A stretch of 64,000 nt of DNA from Roseovarius azorensis (GTDB lineage: Bacteria; Pseudomonadota; Alphaproteobacteria; Rhodobacterales; Rhodobacteraceae). Position numbers and translations under genes: made by a program. Position 1 is the first letter of the stretch; every line of letters starts with the position of its first letter. Under the pieces are notes generated by a model that made no database searches, was not told where the DNA came from, and worked only from the letters and a program-made list of their open reading frames with translations. Shown here piece by piece: positions 60,651-64,000 of the stretch. The stretch spans positions 1-64,000 of the forward strand of contig NZ_FOAG01000016.1 of the NCBI RefSeq assembly GCF_900109455.1, written 5' to 3'.

Positions 60651-61889
60651 TCAGGCCGCCCGACGCGCGGCGCGGCCCGGACCTTGCACGACACCGCTGT
60701 CGAACAACCGGGCGATCTCGGCATCGCCAAGGCCCAGCACATCGCCAAGTATTTCTTCGGTATGCGCCCCCAGCCGCGGGGCGGATTGCGGATCCTGCCG
60801 GTGATGCCCGGAGAATACCGCCGGATGCCCTGGCACCGGAAACCGGCCCAGACCGGGCTGATCCAGCAGGCGGAACATCGGGTTGTCCTCGCTCAGGTCC
60901 GGGTCTTCGGCCAGCGCCTCGCGCACCGAGCGGAACACTGACCAGGTGAGGCCGACCGCGTCGAAATCTCCCGCGAAATCCGCCACCGTGCGCGCCGCGA
61001 ACCAGGGGCGCAGGATTGCCGTGATGTCGTGCCGCAATTCCCACCGCACGCCCTCGTCGTTCAAGTCGCGCCCGCTGCGCGCCGCCAGATCCGCCATTGC
61101 CGCAGCGCTGTCCGTGGCCTTGACCAGCCCTCGCCACTGCCGGTGCGTGAGGCCGATCACCATCACCCGCCGCCCGCAGGCGCAGAGAAAATCCTGCCCG
61201 TAGGCCCCATAAAGCGCATTGCCGGACTTGCCGCGCTCGGCCTCGTTCACCACCGCATCGCCGATCAGCCCCAGGTGGCCGATCGCCGCCGCCGCCACAT
61301 CCTTGAGCGACAGTTCCACCTCCTGCCCCCTGCCCCGGCGCAGACGCTCGCGTTCCGCCGCCAGAAGCGAGGACACCACCAGTTGCCCCGCCACCAGATC
61401 CCAGGCGGGCAGCGCATGCGCCACCGGCTCTGGCCAACCCTCAGGGCCGGTCATCTCGGGGATGCCAAGTGCCGGATTGACCGTGTAATCCACCGCCGGG
61501 CGACCGTGGCGGTCACCCATCAGCGTGACCATGATCAGATCCTCGCGGCGTTGTTTCAGGGTGTCATAGTCCATCCAGCCCCGCACCCGCAGATTGGTCA
61601 GGAAAAGCCCCGCATCCTCGCCCGGAGCCGTCACGATCCGGGTGATCAACTCCCGCCCCTCCGGACGGCTCATGTCCACGGCGATGGATTTCTTGCCCTT
61701 GTTCAGCCCAGCCCAGAACAGGCTCTGCCCCGAGGGCGCCAGCGGCCAGCGTCCGGCATCAAGCCCACCGCCGATGCGGTCGAACCGGATCACCTCTGCC
61801 CCCATCTGTGCCAGGGTCATCCCCGCCAGCGGCACTGCGACAAAGGCCGATCCTTCGACTACCCGCATACCTTTTAGAATTCCACTCAT
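60651..61889 (-). CDS. CaiB/BaiF family CoA-transferase (class III), Mct-like
   Basis: 412 residues. It transfers CoA between carboxylic acids. Motifs: MRVVEGSAFVAVPLAGMTLA, LAQMGAEVIRFDRIGGGLD, NKGKKSIAVDMSRPEGRE, and the candidate catalytic aspartate D164 in PAWDLVAGQL. The pairing with a downstream-type hydratase gene (start overlaps the stop by 4 bases) recalls mesaconyl-C1/C4-CoA transferase plus mesaconyl-C4-CoA hydratase. That assignment is inference. ATG 61889 follows GGGAGGGCAAGCA. Confidence 0.82.
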   Translation of the reverse strand: MSGILKGMRVVEGSAFVAVPLAGMTLAQMGAEVIRFDRIGGGLDAGRWPLAPSGQSLFWAGLNKGKKSIAVDMSRPEGRELITRIVTAPGEDAGLFLTNLRVRGWMDYDTLKQRREDLIMVTLMGDRHGRPAVDYTVNPALGIPEMTGPEGWPEPVAHALPAWDLVAGQLVVSSLLAAERERLRRGRGQEVELSLKDVAAAAIGHLGLIGDAVVNEAERGKSGNALYGAYGQDFLCACGRRVMVIGLTHRQWRGLVKATDSAAAMADLAARSGRDLNDEGVRWELRHDITAILRPWFAARTVADFAGDFDAVGLTWSVFRSVREALAEDPDLSEDNPMFRLLDQPGLGRFPVPGHPAVFSGHHRQDPQSAPRLGAHTEEILGDVLGLGDAEIARLFDSGVVQGPGRAARRAA

Positions 61890-62746
61890 TGCTTGCCCTC
61901 CCAGGTCGCCTTGGCCTGTGTGCATTGATGCCCCGCCTGCCCGGCGAAGAGCGTCAGAGCGCCGCCTTCGCCCCCGGTTGCCATGAGGTCGATCTGCGGG
62001 CTTTCGCCGCTGACCAGCAGCATCGGATGAACGCCGCGAAAATCGAACCCCGTGGGCCAGCGGCCCCGCACCTTATGGGCCAGCTGCATGAGCCAGGTGG
62101 CCTGCAACGGCCCATGCACCACAAGGCCGGGATAACGCTCGACCTGTTGTGCATAGGATAGGTCGATATGGATGCGATGCGCGTTGAAGGTCAGCGCCGA
62201 GTAGCGAAAGAGCAGCACTTCGCTCGCCGTCCGCGTATCATGCAAGAGCGGTGTCTCCGGCATCGACTGCTTGCGCGGCGGGCTGAACGTGGCGGGAATG
62301 TCGAGATAGACGATGTTCTGCTCTTCCTCGATTGCCAGCCCGTCCTCACCATGCAACTCATGCGCGAGCGTGACCAGAACCAGCGGGCCCGAAGCGCCCG
62401 CCTTTTCCTGCAGGTTACGGATGGTGGAGTGACGGGTCAGCCTCTCGCCCACATGCAGAGGGCGCAGAAACCGCAGGCTGGCGCTGGCCCACATCCGTCG
62501 CTGCAACGGGACCGGCGGCAGGAAGCCACCCAGCCTGGGGTGCCCGTCGCGAGCCAGATCATCCGTCGGCACTGTCGGCACGAAGGCGCACCAGTGCCAA
62601 AGCGGCGGCATCGGATCGCCTTGGCCCGGCGGCGGCATCTGCGCCGTGCCCAGGGTCGCATGGATTTGCGCAGCCTGCTGAACCGAGATACAGCTCACCT
62701 GCGTCTCGCTGCGACCGATCCAGCTTGCGATGTTGAGCCAGTCCAT
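61886..62746 (-). CDS. MaoC/FAS1-dehydratase-type hydratase, mesaconyl-C4-CoA hydratase-like
   Basis: 286 residues, double hot-dog dehydratase. The N-terminal FAS1-dehydratase-like half (PLWHWCAFVPTVPTDDLARD; RRMWASASLRFLRPLHVGER) and the C-terminal MaoC-like half (LLFRYSALTFNAHRIHIDLS; YPGLVVHGPLQATWLMQLAH) match fungal HTD2- and Meh-like proteins. The hydratase residues N and H in FNAHRIH are present. ATG 62746 follows GGGGAGGC; a longer frame lacks one. It heads a two-gene operon with the CoA-transferase. Confidence 0.82.
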   Translation of the reverse strand: MDWLNIASWIGRSETQVSCISVQQAAQIHATLGTAQMPPPGQGDPMPPLWHWCAFVPTVPTDDLARDGHPRLGGFLPPVPLQRRMWASASLRFLRPLHVGERLTRHSTIRNLQEKAGASGPLVLVTLAHELHGEDGLAIEEEQNIVYLDIPATFSPPRKQSMPETPLLHDTRTASEVLLFRYSALTFNAHRIHIDLSYAQQVERYPGLVVHGPLQATWLMQLAHKVRGRWPTGFDFRGVHPMLLVSGESPQIDLMATGGEGGALTLFAGQAGHQCTQAKATWEGKQ

Positions 62747-62825
62747 TCCAACGCCTCCCCGCGTCATGACCCAGCCTGCCGCGATCTCGAAAAAAGTCAA
62801 GATATCAATAGCTTAATTGAATACC

Positions 62826-62837
62826 ATTGCATGCAAT
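62826..62837. promoter_or_regulatory. candidate operator palindrome
   Basis: ATTGCATGCAAT, a perfect 12-bp palindrome in AT-rich DNA 80 bp upstream of the hydratase gene. Its form resembles sites bound by GntR-type (FCD) repressors. No regulator gene is adjacent in the window. Confidence 0.4.
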
Positions 62838-62992
62838 TCCGATGCTGCGGGCGCAGCCGCCGTCAGCGATCCAGATTTTCATGGAAAACCAGCGCGCGCG
62901 CCCTCTGGGCCGCCGCGCGCGCTGCGCATGCAATCCCTGTCTCGTTCCCGGAAAACAGGCGCGGCAGATTGCCCCAGAGCGGCGCAGCCTAC

Positions 62993-64000
62993 TCACTCGA
63001 TCAGGAACCCGCCCGATTGCCGCGCCCAGAGCCGTGCGTACAGCCCGCCCTGCGCCAGCAGCGCGTCATGCGCGCCTTGTTCGACGATGCGCCCCGCATC
63101 CATCACCACCAGCCGGTCCATCGCCGCGATGGTCGAGAGGCGGTGTGCAATGGCGATCACCGTCTTGCCCTGCATGAGGCGATAGAGTTGCGTCTGAATG
63201 GCCGCCTCAACCTCTGAGTCGAGCGCCGATGTCGCCTCGTCCAGCACCAGGATCGGCGCATCCTTGAGTGCCGCGCGCGCGATCGCGATCCGTTGCCGCT
63301 GCCCACCCGAGAGCTTGACGCCCCGCTCGCCCACGTGCGCGGCGAGGCCGCGACGGCCCTTTGCATCCTCCAGCCCGGCAATGAACTCGCGCGCTTCGGC
63401 CAGATCGGCGGCGGCCAGAACCTCCGCCTCGGAGGCGCCGGGGCGACCATAGGCGATGTTGTCGCGCACCGAGCGGTGCAACAGCGCCGTGTCCTGCGTC
63501 ACCACGCCGATGGCGGCCCGCAGGCTTTGCTGATTGACCTGCGAAATATCCTGACCGTCGATCAGGATACGTCCCGAACTCAGATCGTAGAACCGCAGCA
63601 GCAGATTGACCAATGTCGACTTCCCGGCCCCCGAGCGCCCGACAAGCCCGACCTTCTCGCCCGGCGCTAGCGTCAGATCGAGGCCGTCGATCACCGCCGG
63701 TCTCTGCTCGCCTGCCCCGGCATAGACAAAGCGGACAGTCTCGAACCGCACCTCGCCTCTTGTCACCGTCAGGGGCCGGGCCTTTGGCACATCCTGCACA
63801 GCGCGCGGCAGCGACAGCGTCGAAAGCCCGTCGCGAACCGTGCCGACATTCTCGAAGAGCGCGGCGAATTCCCACATGATCCAGTGCGACATGTTCCCCA
63901 GCCGGAGCGCCAGCGGAATCGCCACCGCCAATGCGCCCAGATCAATCCGCCCCCCAAGCCACAGCCACAGACCCAGCGCCGTGACCGCGCCGGTCAGCAG
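62993..64000 (-). CDS. ABC exporter-type ATPase/permease (5' end beyond window)
   Basis: 336 residues visible; the frame stays open to the right edge, so the N-terminal membrane part is cut off. The tail of the membrane domain (LLTGAVTALGLWLWLGGRID; FAALFENVGTVRDGLSTL) is followed by a nucleotide-binding domain: Walker A GRSGAGKST, Q-loop VVTQDTALLH, signature VKLSGGQRQRIAIA, Walker B ILVLDEATSALD, H-loop IAHRLST. It belongs to the MsbA/half-transporter type. Substrate unknown. Confidence 0.92.
   Translation of the reverse strand: MLTGAVTALGLWLWLGGRIDLGALAVAIPLALRLGNMSHWIMWEFAALFENVGTVRDGLSTLSLPRAVQDVPKARPLTVTRGEVRFETVRFVYAGAGEQRPAVIDGLDLTLAPGEKVGLVGRSGAGKSTLVNLLLRFYDLSSGRILIDGQDISQVNQQSLRAAIGVVTQDTALLHRSVRDNIAYGRPGASEAEVLAAADLAEAREFIAGLEDAKGRRGLAAHVGERGVKLSGGQRQRIAIARAALKDAPILVLDEATSALDSEVEAAIQTQLYRLMQGKTVIAIAHRLSTIAAMDRLVVMDAGRIVEQGAHDALLAQGGLYARLWARQSGGFLIE

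Overview
The window is a high-G+C alphaproteobacterial chromosome segment, most consistent with the family Rhodobacteraceae (Roseobacter group). Supporting signs are the gene order murA - DUF2948 - hisD, the mce - DUF1467 pair, tRNA-Trp upstream of secE-nusG, a zinc-finger adenylate kinase, and the rplQ - deg protease - rarA order. This placement comes from recalled gene neighbourhoods and protein signatures, not from a database search.

Layout. 1-2190: one end of an integrated element of lower G+C, with a tyrosine recombinase facing away from a tRNA-Thr(GGT) gene. 2352-5666: a small basic protein, murA, a DUF2948 protein and hisD. 5821-11419: the complete rod-shape and elongasome operon mreB-mreC-mreD-mrdA-rodA. 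11426-15359: a GhrA-like dehydrogenase, a convergent pncA-UDG-sseB operon with 8-bp overlaps, and trhO. 15458-21304: carB, pabB and a cyclopropane fatty acid synthase. 21543-24911: aspS, carrying an unusual in-frame low-G+C insertion, followed directly by a two-gene type II restriction-modification module (BglII/BstYI-like nuclease plus MT-A70 methylase). 25025-31552: housekeeping and accessory genes (GNAT, response regulator, methylmalonyl-CoA epimerase, EI24 membrane protein, nitroreductase, YggU family, kdsD, MFS, a 39-residue membrane protein). 31619-37311: a peptide-type ABC importer with a Tat-exported binding protein. 37528-40215: rarA and a Deg protease. 40382-58815: the RNA polymerase and ribosomal protein block on the minus strand. 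58923-60542: a small membrane protein, an FkbM methyltransferase and tRNA-Trp(CCA). 60651-62746: a CoA-transferase and hydratase pair. 62993-64000: a truncated exporter-type ABC protein.

Three things stand out. First, aspS has about 71 extra codons (about 49% G+C by hand count, against about 68% just downstream) inside its GAD domain, and a restriction-modification pair abuts its stop codon. Second, the usual rpoC - rpsL ... rpmD - rplO continuum is broken: rpoC and rplO are separated only by an isomerase gene, so the str, S10 and most of the spc genes must lie elsewhere or the region is rearranged. Third, many intercistronic gaps of this essential block hold a strong inverted repeat, including a REP-like pair between rpoB and rpoC and a near-perfect palindrome between rpoA and rplQ.
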